Source: Mesobacillus jeotgali
GTDB lineage: Bacteria; Bacillota; Bacilli; Bacillales; Cytobacillaceae
Length of the DNA: 64,000 nt
NCBI RefSeq assembly: GCF_002874535.1
Contig: NZ_CP025025.1
Span: 649,829-713,828, forward strand
Direction: 5' to 3'
The notes below the pieces were generated by a model. It saw only the letters and a program-made list of their open reading frames with translations, was not told where the DNA came from and searched no databases. Shown here piece after piece: positions 16,996 through 26,299 of this stretch. The number at the start of each line of letters is the position of its first letter. The first letter of the stretch is position 1. Made by a program: the position numbers and the translations under genes.

Positions 16996-17112
16996 AATGT
17001 TCTCCTTAGTGTTTGGTATTTTTACTATTAGCTTCTCAAAATGAAATATACTTATAAGAATTTTTTTTAACCACTGACAAACAATAAGGAAAAACATCAA
17101 TGGAGGAACATC

Positions 17113-17922
17113 ATGAAGACGATTGTTAAAGTAATACTTGCTTCGGCGTTGCTGCTCTTGATTACATTGCCAGCGACAACTGGTGCGGAGGAAAACTCCA
17201 ACTCACCATTGCATTGGGGCTTCAAGAAAGGCCGTAACGGAAGGCAGGCAGATGCCGGCAGGATGTTTGAGGTCATCCTCGAAGACCATGGAGCAGTATA
17301 TAAAGGTGACAAGAATTCTAAAGATATTTATTTGACCTTCGATAATGGTTATGAAAATGGCTATACCGAGAAGATCCTTGATATATTAAAAGAAGAAAAA
17401 GTTCCCGCGGCATTTTTTGTGACGGGACATTATCTTGAAAGCGCTCCAGAGCTTGTGGCTCGGATGGCAAATGAAGGCCATATCATCGGCAACCATTCCT
17501 GGCATCACCCTGACATGACGAAAATCAGTGATGAGAAAATCAAGAAGGAACTGGAAATGGTCAGAGCCGAAACAGAAAGAATTACTGGCAAGAAGCATAT
17601 GAGCTATCTCCGTCCGCCACGCGGGATTTTCAGCGAAAAAACGATGGCTGTTGCGAAGGAAGCCGGTTACACGCATATATTCTGGTCACTGGCCTTTGTT
17701 GACTGGAATACGGACCAGCAAAAAGGGGCGCAATATTCATATGATAAAATCATGACGCAAATCCATCCCGGCGCAGTCCTGCTGCTGCACACCGTATCAA
17801 AGGATAACGCAGACGCACTGGGAAAAGTAATCAGGGATTTGAAAGAACAAGGCTACAAATTTAAAAGTCTTGATGATTTGATGCTAAGCAAGAGCGGATT
17901 GAAGGATCCGATGTTGTACTGA
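17113..17922 (+). CDS. pdaA: Delta-lactam-biosynthetic de-N-acetylase PdaA
   Basis: A 269-residue secreted polysaccharide deacetylase (carbohydrate esterase family 4) with an N-terminal signal peptide ending near TTGAEE. PdaA removes the acetyl group from muramic acid so that muramic delta-lactam forms in spore cortex. Key motifs: TFDNGYENGYT (TFDNGYE replaces the common TFDDGP, typical of PdaA), GNHSWHHPDMT (metal-binding His), RPPRGIFS and LLLHTVSKDNADAL. Its presence supports sporulation and germination. RBS ggaggaa. The hairpin at 17929 terminates it. Confidence 0.92.
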   Translation: MKTIVKVILASALLLLITLPATTGAEENSNSPLHWGFKKGRNGRQADAGRMFEVILEDHGAVYKGDKNSKDIYLTFDNGYENGYTEKILDILKEEKVPAAFFVTGHYLESAPELVARMANEGHIIGNHSWHHPDMTKISDEKIKKELEMVRAETERITGKKHMSYLRPPRGIFSEKTMAVAKEAGYTHIFWSLAFVDWNTDQQKGAQYSYDKIMTQIHPGAVLLLHTVSKDNADALGKVIRDLKEQGYKFKSLDDLMLSKSGLKDPMLY

Positions 17923-17928
17923 TAGGGT

Positions 17929-17959
17929 GTCCCGGTATTCAAATTGTGCCGGGACTTTT
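17929..17959 (+). terminator. Rho-independent terminator
   Basis: GTCCCGG, 13-nt loop, CCGGGAC, then tttt, 6 bp after the pdaA stop. Confidence 0.75.
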
Positions 17960-17992
17960 AAAATTGGTAAAAAAGCTTGTTTTTTTCCAAGT

Positions 17993-18106
17993 CGCCAATA
18001 AAATCAGATTTTCACCAATATATTGAAATTATCGCCAATATAGTTGTGAACTTCGCCAATAAAACTTGGAAATCGCCAATAAAATTGTGAACTCCGCCAA
18101 TAAAAT
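17993..18106. repeat. 20-21-bp-period tandem repeat (CGCCAATA units)
   Basis: CGCCAATA (once CACCAATA) starts at 17993, 18013, 18033, 18054, 18074 and 18095, giving intervals of 20, 20, 21, 20 and 21 bp. The spacers are AT-rich and partly similar (ttgtgaact recurs). It fills the gap between pdaA and the glycosylase gene. Confidence 0.88.
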
Positions 18107-18216
18107 AAATTTGCTGGCCATGAATTTGAAGTTAAATGCTGGCATCAACACTATTTTCGTAAAAAACCTGCGAAAGTGCTATAATACGGGGAAAATACTT
18201 AAGGGCGGTTTGTGTT

Positions 18217-19077
18217 ATGTGGGAAGAAAAGGTGTCGTTTTCCGGTCCATACAATTTTGATCTGGCTTTGAGCAGGCTTGCGCTTGATCCATTACATTCA
18301 GTTGATATTGAAAAACGACTTGTAAGGGTGCCGCTTGTATTAAAAAATAAAAAAATCGTCGCTGAAGTCATCGGAACTGGGACTCTGGAAAAGCCAGAAT
18401 TCCTCATCCGTTCTGATGATGACAAAGAAATGACGGTCCAGCGTCTTTATGAAATTTTTCAATGGAATGTGGAATTGCTCCATATACATGAGCATTTCCA
18501 GACAACGGAGTTAAAGAGTTTGTTCAATGAACATTATGGCACTCCGCTCGTACTTGAATTTGACCCATTTTCAAGTTTAATTAAGAGTATCATACATCAG
18601 CAATTGAATTTGAAGTTTGCTTTTACATTGACAGAACGATTTGTAAAAACATACGGCGAAGAGCATGATGGAGTTTGGTTTTATCCTTCGCCTGAAAAAG
18701 TGGAGCAGCTTACGGTGGAAGAGCTGCGTGAATTGCAGTTCAGCGGACGGAAGGCAGAGTATGTGATCGGAATCGCCAAACTGGCAGCATCAGGTCAGCT
18801 CGATTTTGAAAATATGAAATCGAAACCCGATGCAGAGGTTTCCCAAGAACTGATCAAGATTCGCGGCGTTGGTCCATGGACGGTTGAAAACTTCCTGATG
18901 TTCGCACTTGGAAGGCCGAATTTGTTCCCGATGGGTGACATCGGCATCCAGAATGCACTGAAGAAGTATTTCAATCTGGAGGAAAAACCGACTCCTGCTG
19001 AAATGGAAAAGTTTAAAGAACCATGGAATCCTTATTTAAGCTATGCTTCGCTCTATTTATGGAGAAGCATTGAATAA
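18217..19077 (+). CDS. DNA-3-methyladenine glycosylase II (AlkA/YfjP type)
   Basis: A 286-residue base-excision repair glycosylase that removes alkylated purines. The N-terminal domain (about 1-95) is the AlkA-like beta domain; the HhH-GPD domain follows. The helix-hairpin-helix reads IKIRGVGPWTVENFLMFALG near residues 210-230, and the catalytic Asp lies in FPMGDIGIQNALKKY. It lacks the C-terminal iron-sulfur cysteines of MutY/Nth. It is followed 15 bp later by rlmCD, so the two are likely cotranscribed. An aaggaacat-like upstream signal is absent; the RBS (agggcgg) is moderate. Confidence 0.9.
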   Translation: MWEEKVSFSGPYNFDLALSRLALDPLHSVDIEKRLVRVPLVLKNKKIVAEVIGTGTLEKPEFLIRSDDDKEMTVQRLYEIFQWNVELLHIHEHFQTTELKSLFNEHYGTPLVLEFDPFSSLIKSIIHQQLNLKFAFTLTERFVKTYGEEHDGVWFYPSPEKVEQLTVEELRELQFSGRKAEYVIGIAKLAASGQLDFENMKSKPDAEVSQELIKIRGVGPWTVENFLMFALGRPNLFPMGDIGIQNALKKYFNLEEKPTPAEMEKFKEPWNPYLSYASLYLWRSIE

Positions 19078-19092
19078 TTGGAGTGAAGTTTT

Positions 19093-20625
19093 ATGAAAAA
19101 AGAGCAGCAAATGAAGAAAGAACAGCATAACAAGAAAGAGCCGCAAGCCAAAAATGTGCAGCATTCCAAAAAAGGTTTGCAAAACAACACTCAGCACAAG
19201 AAAGATCCACAAAGCAAAGGTCAGTATAAAAAAGGGCAACAGCCAAACAGAGGCCAGCAAACCGCGAAGCTGGAGCTGAAGCAGACATTCCCGTTGACTA
19301 TCAAGCGGCTTGGCATCAATGGTGAGGGTGTCGGCTACTTTAAGCGCCAGGTCGTGTTTGTGCCGGGTGCCTTGCCGGGTGAGGAAATCGTCGCGGAGGC
19401 AACGAAGGTCCATCCAAAGTTTGCTGAGGCGAAAATCAAGAAAATCCGCAAACAATCAGAGCATCGAATCAAGCCCCTATGTCCTGTATACGACCAGTGC
19501 GGTGGCTGTCAGCTCCAGCATTTGGGCTACGATCAGCAGCTCAATGAAAAACGTGATATTGTCATCCAGGCTTTAGAGCGGCATACCAAACTTAAAATCG
19601 ACGAGCTGGATATCAGGCCGACAATCGGAATGGAGAATCCATGGGGCTACCGGAATAAGAGCCAATTCCAGGTTGGCGAAAAGGACGGAAAAGTGCTTGC
19701 CGGCCTGTATGGCCTGAACTCCCATAACCTGATCAATATCGAACAGTGCGCTGTCCAGCATCCGGCAACTACGAAAGCTACCGAAGTGGTAAAAGGCATT
19801 CTCCAGGATTTGAAGATTCCGATTTACAATGAGAAAAAGCACAAAGGGCTCGTGCGGACAATCGTTGCCAGGACAGGAGTCCAGACTGGCGAGCTGCAAA
19901 TTGTCCTGATCACAACAAAAAAAGAATTGCCGAAAAAGGATATCATCATCCAGGAAATCAAAAAACGGCTTCCTGAGGTTAATTCCATTGTGCAAAACAT
20001 CAATGGGGAAAAGACTTCCGTCATTTTCGGAAGCGAAACCGCGACATTGGAAGGCAGTGACTTTATCCAGGAGACACTGGGAGACCTGCAATTCGAATTG
20101 TCAGCGCGCACATTCTTTCAGCTGAATCCTGAACAGACTGTGAAACTCTACAATGAAGCGAAAGCAGCTGCCAGACTGACAGGCAAGGAAAAATTGGTGG
20201 ATGCATATTGTGGTGTCGGCACCATTGGATTATGGATGGCCGACCAGGCTGGAGAGGTACGCGGCATGGACGTCATTCCTGAATCCATTGACGATGCGAA
20301 AAAGAATGCAGATAAGCACGGCGTCAAGCATGCAAAATTCTATTTGGGCAAAGCAGAGGAACTGCTTCCGAAATGGCTTAAGGAAGGCTGGCGTCCGGAT
20401 GTGATTGTCGTCGACCCGCCACGTACTGGATGCGATGAGGAATTCCTGAAGACAGTTCTGAAAATCAAGCCGAAAACTTTTGTGTATGTCTCCTGCAATC
20501 CCTCAACGCTTGCAAAGGATATCATGACGCTGGGTTCCCAATACAAAGTTGAATACATCCAGCCAGTTGACATGTTCCCGCACACTTCACAGATTGAGAG
20601 TGTCACGAGACTGGTTTTAAAATGA
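19093..20625 (+). CDS. rlmCD: 23S rRNA (uracil-C5)-methyltransferase RlmCD/RlmD family
   Basis: 510 residues. The first 55 are an unusual Lys/Gln/His-rich basic extension. A TRAM domain follows (about 60-125), then an iron-sulfur cysteine cluster ([14 protein letters not shown]), then the SAM methyltransferase domain with [13 protein letters not shown] near 375, DPPRTGC, and the catalytic Cys in [12 protein letters not shown]. It methylates uridines of 23S rRNA using S-adenosylmethionine. In Firmicutes one enzyme often modifies both positions (RlmCD); the exact target is inferred. RBS tggagtg. Confidence 0.92.
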   Translation: MKKEQQMKKEQHNKKEPQAKNVQHSKKGLQNNTQHKKDPQSKGQYKKGQQPNRGQQTAKLELKQTFPLTIKRLGINGEGVGYFKRQVVFVPGALPGEEIVAEATKVHPKFAEAKIKKIRKQSEHRIKPLCPVYDQCGGCQLQHLGYDQQLNEKRDIVIQALERHTKLKIDELDIRPTIGMENPWGYRNKSQFQVGEKDGKVLAGLYGLNSHNLINIEQCAVQHPATTKATEVVKGILQDLKIPIYNEKKHKGLVRTIVARTGVQTGELQIVLITTKKELPKKDIIIQEIKKRLPEVNSIVQNINGEKTSVIFGSETATLEGSDFIQETLGDLQFELSARTFFQLNPEQTVKLYNEAKAAARLTGKEKLVDAYCGVGTIGLWMADQAGEVRGMDVIPESIDDAKKNADKHGVKHAKFYLGKAEELLPKWLKEGWRPDVIVVDPPRTGCDEEFLKTVLKIKPKTFVYVSCNPSTLAKDIMTLGSQYKVEYIQPVDMFPHTSQIESVTRLVLK

Positions 20626-20627
20626 TC

Positions 20628-20661
20628 AAAAGCGCCGGCCCGTTATTGGGCTGGCGCTTTA
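20628..20661. terminator. Bidirectional terminator
   Basis: AAAGCGCCgGCCC, 6-nt loop, GGGCtGGCGCTTT between the rlmCD stop and the end of the converging TetR gene. Confidence 0.85.
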
Positions 20662-21213
20662 CCTTATACCGGATAATCCTCTATTTATGAAGTTATTGAT
20701 GATTTCGGCCATTTCCCTCGGTGTTTTATCCATCCCGTTTTCCACCCAATTTTTAATCACATAGATACTTCCGCTGACAACAAAAATATTGATATATTCA
20801 AATGTTCCTCGGTCAAACTGGCTGTCAGTGATCCAGTTTTTGAAGATGAACTCCTGGGTGATCATCATCCCTTTTTTCTGAAAGTGGATATCGCTATTTT
20901 CGCTTAGGAGTGTTTGGCATACATCACTATTCCTCGCAATATACTCAAGAATCTTCTCCGTCATATTCAGAGCTTCATCTTCTTTGGAAAAATTGTATTG
21001 GTTCAGTGTCGAAACCATATCTTCTATGAATTCTTCTTCGATTGCATTGAGCAGGTCAAATTGACTGGAGTAGTGGGAATAAAAGGTGGATCGATTGATG
21101 TCTGCCAGTTCACAGATTTCTTTTATCGTAATGCTCGAAATTGGCCTTGTCTTCATTAATTCCATCAGACTATCCTTTAAAACCATCCTTGTATACTTCT
21201 TTCGTCTGTCCAT
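20659..21213 (-). CDS. TetR/AcrR family transcriptional regulator
   Basis: 184 residues with an N-terminal TetR helix-turn-helix (SSITIKEICELADINRSTFYSHY, about residues 20-42) and a helical ligand-binding C-terminal domain. ATG 21213 (MDRRKKYTRM) is chosen over the ATG at 21222 because of spacing from aaagga. It is divergent from the MMPL transporter gene, and two inverted repeats lie between them, so it probably represses that operon and itself. The ligand is unknown. Confidence 0.88.
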   Translation of the reverse strand: MDRRKKYTRMVLKDSLMELMKTRPISSITIKEICELADINRSTFYSHYSSQFDLLNAIEEEFIEDMVSTLNQYNFSKEDEALNMTEKILEYIARNSDVCQTLLSENSDIHFQKKGMMITQEFIFKNWITDSQFDRGTFEYINIFVVSGSIYVIKNWVENGMDKTPREMAEIINNFINRGLSGIR

Positions 21214-21250
21214 TGAAATCATTCCTTTATTTTTAAAAACATAGAGTTAA

Positions 21251-21275
21251 ACAACATAAAGTGGGATTATGTTGT
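21251..21275. promoter_or_regulatory. Probable TetR operator 1
   Basis: Perfect inverted repeat ACAACATAA-N7-TTATGTTGT in the divergent TetR/MMPL intergenic region, close to the TetR start codon. Confidence 0.65.
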
Positions 21276-21302
21276 GAATCAAACGTTATGTGCACAACTG
21301 TT

Positions 21303-21333
21303 TGTTGAATAGACAACACGGTGTTTATATAAT
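21303..21333 (+). promoter_or_regulatory. MMPL operon promoter with overlapping operator 2
   Basis: TTGAAT (21305-21310) and TATAAT (21328-21333) are 17 bp apart. The inverted repeat TGTTG-N6-CAACA (21303-21318) covers the -35 box and shares TGTTG/CAACA half sites with operator 1. Confidence 0.65.
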
Positions 21334-21373
21334 GATAAAGTGAAAATGCAAAAGACTCAAGTGAGGTTGAAGA

Positions 21374-23431
21374 ATGATAAGCATTGCAGAAAAAATCATA
21401 AAACATAAGAAAGCTGTTGTCATAGCGTTTGTTATATTTGCATTAGTTTCGACGGTGGCGCAATTTTTTGTGTCGGTCAATTATAATATGGTGGATTATC
21501 TGCCAGAGGATGCCCAGTCCACAAGGGCTATGGAAATCATGGAGAAGGAATTTAGTGCTGAAGTACCGGATACGAGGGTCATGGTAAGGGATATATCCTT
21601 ACAGGAAGCACTCAGTTTAAAAGAGAAATTGTCAGCCATTGACGGTGTAGGAGAAGTCATATGGCTCGATGATGTGGTGGATTTGAAAACCCCCCTCGAA
21701 ATGGAAGATGAAGGGACGGTAGAAAACTATTACAAGGATGGGAACGCATTGTTCTCGATCAGTGTCCGCTCAGGTGATGAGGTTGCGATTACCGATGCTA
21801 TTTACGAATTGATTGGTGACGAAGGAGCGATTGCTGGCGAAGCCATCAATACCGCATCGTCGCAAAAAATGGCTGGAACTGAATCCATGTATGCGGCCAT
21901 ATTGCTCGTACCAATCATTATTTTCATTCTGGTCGTATCAACTACGTCGTGGGTGGAACCATTATTTTTCCTGACGGCAATTGGCGTTTCGGTCCTGATT
22001 AACCTGGGAACGAATATTTTTATTGGTGAAGTTTCCTTCGTTACCCAGTCGGTAGCCCCGATTCTGCAGCTGGCGGTTTCGCTCGATTATGCCGTATTCC
22101 TGCTTCACAGTTTCTCTGATTATCGAAAGAAAACGAACAATCCAGAAGAAGCGATGCAACTTGCGATGAAAAAGTCATTCCCGGCGATCACTGCCAGTGC
22201 GGCTACAACCTTTTTTGGATTCATCGCATTAACATTCATGAAATTCGAAATCGGCTCAGACCTTGGAATCAACCTGGTAAAAGGAATTGTCTTGAGCTTC
22301 ATCAGTGTCATGGTGTTTTTACCGGCGCTAACTTTACTATTCTACAAATGGATGGACAAAACGCAGCACAAAAGTTTTGTTCCTAGCTTTTCCGGGATTG
22401 GGAGCTTTGTCGTCAAATTGAAAATCCCAAGTCTGCTGCTCGTTTTTGCCATCCTTGTTCCTAGCTTTTTGGCCCAAAGCAATACAGCATTTACGTATGG
22501 GCTTGGAGAACAACCGGAAACAACGCGAGCCGGCAGTGATTTTACAGAGATTAAGAAAGAATTTGGAGAAACGACTCCTATCGTCCTTTTGGTTCCGAAA
22601 GGAGATCGGGCAAAAGAAACGGAGCTTGTCGGGGAGCTTGAGAACCTGGATTACGTCACAAGCGTGATTGCCTATGTGAATATGGTCGGCTCGGTCATAC
22701 CTCCTGAGTACCTGGATGAATCGATTACGAATGAGTTTTATTCGGAAAATTACAGCCGTATTATCATCAATACGAATCAGGGCACAGAAGGGAATATTCC
22801 TTTTTCGATCGTTCAGAAGGTGAATGAAACAACTGAAAAATATTATGGTGACAAGGCATTGAGCCTGGGGGAAAGCGTAACATTGTACGATATCAAGAAT
22901 GTCGTCAATAAGGATAATATCGTTGTGAACGTGTTGACGGTCGTAACGATTGCGATTGTCCTGCTAGCAACATTTAAATCGATATCGATTCCGCTTGTAT
23001 TGCTAATCACGATTCAATCAGCAGTCTGGATCAATCTGTCGATTCCGTATTTTACAAGTTCATCGCTTGTGTTTGTCGGATATTTAATCATCAGTACGGT
23101 GCAGCTTGCGGCAACGGTCGACTATGCGATCCTGCTGACGGAAGCTTACCAGCATAACCGCCAGGAAATGTCCGCTAAAAAAGCGATCGTGAAAACATTA
23201 GATGAAAAGACGTTTTCCATATCAATATCTGCAGCGATTTTATCGAGTGTAGGGTTTATTCTATGGATGACGTCTTCCAACCCGATAGTCGGATCCATCG
23301 GCTTATTATTAGGCAGGGGTGCATTGCTTGCCTTTGTGATGGTCGTGTTCTTATTACCGGCTATGCTGCTCGTATTTGATAAATTCATTAAAAAGACGAC
23401 CTATAAAGCAAATTTTTACGAGGAGAAATGA
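21374..23431 (+). CDS. MMPL/RND family transporter
   Basis: 685 residues with two repeats, each of one transmembrane helix, a large outer loop, and five further helices, as in the MMPL/SSD-type RND permeases. Landmarks are DYAVFLLHSFSDYR near residue 240 and DYAILLTEAYQHNRQEM near 583, the conserved acidic membrane motifs for proton coupling. Members export lipids or hydrophobic compounds. The gene overlaps the next one by 4 bp or abuts it, showing translational coupling, and is divergent from a TetR regulator. The substrate is not evident. Confidence 0.9.
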   Translation: MISIAEKIIKHKKAVVIAFVIFALVSTVAQFFVSVNYNMVDYLPEDAQSTRAMEIMEKEFSAEVPDTRVMVRDISLQEALSLKEKLSAIDGVGEVIWLDDVVDLKTPLEMEDEGTVENYYKDGNALFSISVRSGDEVAITDAIYELIGDEGAIAGEAINTASSQKMAGTESMYAAILLVPIIIFILVVSTTSWVEPLFFLTAIGVSVLINLGTNIFIGEVSFVTQSVAPILQLAVSLDYAVFLLHSFSDYRKKTNNPEEAMQLAMKKSFPAITASAATTFFGFIALTFMKFEIGSDLGINLVKGIVLSFISVMVFLPALTLLFYKWMDKTQHKSFVPSFSGIGSFVVKLKIPSLLLVFAILVPSFLAQSNTAFTYGLGEQPETTRAGSDFTEIKKEFGETTPIVLLVPKGDRAKETELVGELENLDYVTSVIAYVNMVGSVIPPEYLDESITNEFYSENYSRIIINTNQGTEGNIPFSIVQKVNETTEKYYGDKALSLGESVTLYDIKNVVNKDNIVVNVLTVVTIAIVLLATFKSISIPLVLLITIQSAVWINLSIPYFTSSSLVFVGYLIISTVQLAATVDYAILLTEAYQHNRQEMSAKKAIVKTLDEKTFSISISAAILSSVGFILWMTSSNPIVGSIGLLLGRGALLAFVMVVFLLPAMLLVFDKFIKKTTYKANFYEEK

Positions 23432-23433
23432 TG

Positions 23434-25221
23434 ATGAGAACAAAACAAATACTGTTTGCTGCGCTTGGATTAATGATCTTCTTGCCTTCATTTCTTAGTT
23501 ATGGAGCTGCTGCAGAGGCTGAAGGTAAAATCACCTCTAAGGATGAAGTCGTATACGCTACATTAAAATCCAATGGAGAACTCGAAGACATTTACGTCGT
23601 CAATACTCTGGAGGTAGCGAAGGCAGGAGAATTAATCGATTATGGGAAGTACAGCAGCGTCAAGAACCTGACTGATCTATCCGAACTTGATCAGAACGGG
23701 CAGGTTGTCCAAATAAATGCCCCTGAAGGGAAGTTTTATTATCAGGGAAACATGGAAGACAATACGGAGTTGCCATGGGATATTGAGATTTCCTACTTGC
23801 TTGATGGACGCGAGGTTGTAGCGTCCGAGCTAGCGGGGAAAGAAGGACATGTAGAAATTAAGATCAATACTGCTGCCAACGAAAAGGCAGACAGCGTTTA
23901 TTTTGAGAACTACCTGCTGCAAATTTCCCTGCAACTCTCAAATAGCTATCAAAATATAGAAGCTGATGGCGGCATGGTTGCCAATGCCGGGAAAAACAAG
24001 CAGATTACTTTTACCGTTATGCCTGGGCAAGAGGAAAGCCTCAGTGCGGAAGCAGACGTCGCAGATTTTGAATTCAGCGGCATCGACATTGCAGCAGTAC
24101 CTTCTACACTTCCGATCGATACTTCAGAAATGGAGAATATGACAGATGACATGTCGGCATTGTCAGATGCAATCAGGGAATTGAATAATGGAGTTGCCGA
24201 GTTGAAAAAGGGTGTCTCCGAATTGAATGATGGCGCGGCAAGCCTTCGTGATGGTTCGGCAAAATATAAAAACGGCATGAGCGAGCTGAGTGGCTCCTCC
24301 TCACAGGTAGTAGCTGCATCCAGTTCCATTGGTGATGCATTGAAAAAAATCAATTCATCCCTATCTCAGGGTTCTGATGAGATGGATATGTCGAGCCTGA
24401 GTGAATTGCCTGGAGGACTCACACAATTAGCGAATGGACTGAATCAAGCGGCAGATGGGCTGTCAGAGTTACGTAAAAACTATTCAGAGGCATATAGTGC
24501 ATTAGATGGTGCGATTAAGGGGATCCCGGACCATCAGCTTTCAGAGGAAGAGATAGCTGGTCTACTTAGCAGCGGTGCTGACGCAAATGTTGTCAATAAA
24601 CTGGTTGATACCTATAAGTCTGCTCAAAAAGTGAAAGGGACATATGTACAGGTACAGAAAGCTTTTGCAGCTGTGGACCCTACCTTGAACCAGGTCAGTG
24701 GATCTGTAAAAGAAATGAGCGGGAACCTTACAACAATCGCTAACGAACTGTCCGCTTCCCTCGAGGACATGGATATGGGTGCACTTGGCGAATTGCAGAA
24801 AGGACTTTCAACACTATCTTCTAATTACGGAGAATTCCATTCCGGATTGGTAAGCTATACAAAAGGAGTAAGTGAGTTATCGTCTTCATATTCGCAGCTA
24901 CATTCAGGAATTGCGGGATTGTCAGGCGGAACGAGCGAATTAAATAAAGGAGTAGGCGAACTTCACAACGGAACAAGTGAATTGCATCAGGAAACGAAAG
25001 ATCTTCCTGAGCAAATGCAGCAGGAAATCAATGAGATGATCAAGGAGTACGACAAATCAGACTTTGAACCTGTTTCCTTTGTTTCCGCTAAAAACGAGAA
25101 AGTGACCTCCGTACAGTTCGTAATCAAAACTGAAGCAGTTGAAAAAGAAGATCAAGAGACAAAGCAAGCAAAGCCAGAGAAAAAGAAAGGCTTTTGGGAT
25201 CTTTTATTAGAGTTATTTTAA
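23434..25221 (+). CDS. Secreted heptad-repeat protein partnering the MMPL transporter (YhgE/Pip-like)
   Basis: About 595 residues with a signal peptide (cleavage near YGAAAEA). The N-terminal 200 residues are a beta-rich domain (CDEV-type strands such as VVYATLKSNGELEDIYVVN). The middle carries degenerate heptads of the form x-L-x-x-G (ELNNGVAELKKGVSELNDG, later LSGGTSELNKGVGELHNG), predicted long coiled coil, as in YhgE/Pip family extracytoplasmic regions. Three consecutive ATG codons exist (23428, 23431, 23434); the third has the best RBS spacing. The hydrophobic C-terminus (KKKGFWDLLLELF) is short. It probably acts as an envelope-spanning partner of the transporter. Confidence 0.8.
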   Translation: MRTKQILFAALGLMIFLPSFLSYGAAAEAEGKITSKDEVVYATLKSNGELEDIYVVNTLEVAKAGELIDYGKYSSVKNLTDLSELDQNGQVVQINAPEGKFYYQGNMEDNTELPWDIEISYLLDGREVVASELAGKEGHVEIKINTAANEKADSVYFENYLLQISLQLSNSYQNIEADGGMVANAGKNKQITFTVMPGQEESLSAEADVADFEFSGIDIAAVPSTLPIDTSEMENMTDDMSALSDAIRELNNGVAELKKGVSELNDGAASLRDGSAKYKNGMSELSGSSSQVVAASSSIGDALKKINSSLSQGSDEMDMSSLSELPGGLTQLANGLNQAADGLSELRKNYSEAYSALDGAIKGIPDHQLSEEEIAGLLSSGADANVVNKLVDTYKSAQKVKGTYVQVQKAFAAVDPTLNQVSGSVKEMSGNLTTIANELSASLEDMDMGALGELQKGLSTLSSNYGEFHSGLVSYTKGVSELSSSYSQLHSGIAGLSGGTSELNKGVGELHNGTSELHQETKDLPEQMQQEINEMIKEYDKSDFEPVSFVSAKNEKVTSVQFVIKTEAVEKEDQETKQAKPEKKKGFWDLLLELF

Positions 25222-25228
25222 TGAGATA

Positions 25229-25275
25229 GGGACAGTTCTGAAGACTCATGATGGGCTTCAGGGACTGTCCTTTTT
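25229..25275 (+). terminator. Rho-independent terminator
   Basis: GGACAGTtCTGAAG pairs with CTTCAGgGACTGTCC across a 12-nt loop, then TTTTT. It ends the MMPL operon. Confidence 0.85.
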
Positions 25276-25403
25276 GTTTTTAAAAAAGGTTTATCGTGAA
25301 ACAATGGTTTTAAGGAGTGTAAAAGGGTAAAATTCGATAAGGAAGGCAAAATAAATATGTTAGCGTAAAAAGACAAAAGCTGCATGGATTGAGGAGGAAT
25401 ACA

Positions 25404-25907
25404 ATGATCAGCGATAAGTTGGTAAATGGTTTGGTCGAACAAATGAATTATGAGTTTTATTCTGCGCACGCGTACATGGCAATGGCTGCGTATTGCTCAG
25501 CGGAGAATTTGGATGGTTTTGCAAACTTCTTTTTGGTACAAGCTGAAGAAGAACGATTCCATGCGATGAAATTTTACAATTTTATCAATGATATGGGTGA
25601 GCGTGTGACATTCGATGGATTCCACGCTCCATCAAACGACTTCGAGTCTGTTCTGGATGTTTTTGAAAAAGGACTTGGGCACGAAAAGGAAGTAACGCGC
25701 CGTATCTATAATCTTGCAGATATCGCACTTGATGAGCGCGAACACGCAACGATGACATTTCTGAAATGGTTCATTGAAGAACAGGTTGAAGAAGAAGCCC
25801 TGTTTGACAGCCTGATCCAAAAGCTGCGCCGCATTGACAAGGACAGCAACGCATTCTTCATGCTCGAAAATGAACTCGCACAGCGTTCATTCACTGCGCC
25901 AGTGTGA
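25404..25907 (+). CDS. Ferritin (FtnA-type)
   Basis: A 167-residue four-helix-bundle iron-storage protein. Ferroxidase residues are visible: Glu in NYEFYSAHAYMAMA, the EEERFHAMKFYNF segment (E-x-x-H), and Glu in EEQVEEEALF. It oxidises Fe2+ and stores it as a mineral. ATG 25404 follows gaggagg; the TTG at 25389 would overlap that RBS. It is a single-gene unit with its own terminator. No Fur-type box is evident upstream. Confidence 0.93.
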   Translation: MISDKLVNGLVEQMNYEFYSAHAYMAMAAYCSAENLDGFANFFLVQAEEERFHAMKFYNFINDMGERVTFDGFHAPSNDFESVLDVFEKGLGHEKEVTRRIYNLADIALDEREHATMTFLKWFIEEQVEEEALFDSLIQKLRRIDKDSNAFFMLENELAQRSFTAPV

Positions 25908-25917
25908 AAATAAGTAA

Positions 25918-25952
25918 GAAAAACAGGATTCCCGGCTGGAATCCTGTTTTTT
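25918..25952 (+). terminator. Rho-independent terminator
   Basis: AACAGGATTCC, loop cggct, GGAATCCTGTT then TTTTT after the ferritin gene. Confidence 0.88.
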
Positions 25953-26017
25953 TATGGGAATAAGAAGTTCATTAGACTATTTTGGATGCTGAGTTTTCCC
26001 TTTTGATATGATATGAT

Positions 26018-26185
26018 GCCGGTCCCAGCGTATTTATTTCAGGTTGGGAAGAAAATATTACCGGTTAGAGCAAATTTATTACCGGTTAGACGATTTTTAT
26101 TACCGGTTGCACGCAATATATTACCGGTTAGAGCATATTTATTTCGGTTGCACCCATTACCGGTTGGGGAGATTTTAAAGCCAGT
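26018..26185. repeat. 21-bp-period tandem repeat (ACCGGTT units)
   Basis: ACCGGTT or a close variant occurs at 26018, 26039, 26060, 26081, 26102, 26123 and 26144, an exact 21-bp period, then at 26159 out of phase and weakly beyond. Spacers are AT-rich (agagcaaatttatt-like). It can be read as a Leu-Pro-Val-Arg repeat peptide in one frame, but lacks an RBS and family support, so I treat it as non-coding. It fills most of the 392-bp gap between ferritin and the lipoprotein. Confidence 0.88.
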
Positions 26186-26299
26186 TGCAGTAACCAGCTG
26201 AAAATCTGCCAATTCCATCCAAATATCCTGAAAAACTTTTTCCGCTTGCTTAAAAGGGTATAAGTATTCTAAGAGAATCTATAAGACAAGGAGGATCTT

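Noticed and set aside
17993..18106. CRISPR array at the CGCCAATA repeats
   Set aside because: The conserved part is only 8 bp and the period is 20-21 bp, too short for CRISPR.
26013..26201. ORF reading as a Leu-Pro-Val-Arg repeat peptide
   Set aside because: It is the translation of the 21-bp tandem array, because 21 is a multiple of three. There is no RBS and no folded-domain pattern.
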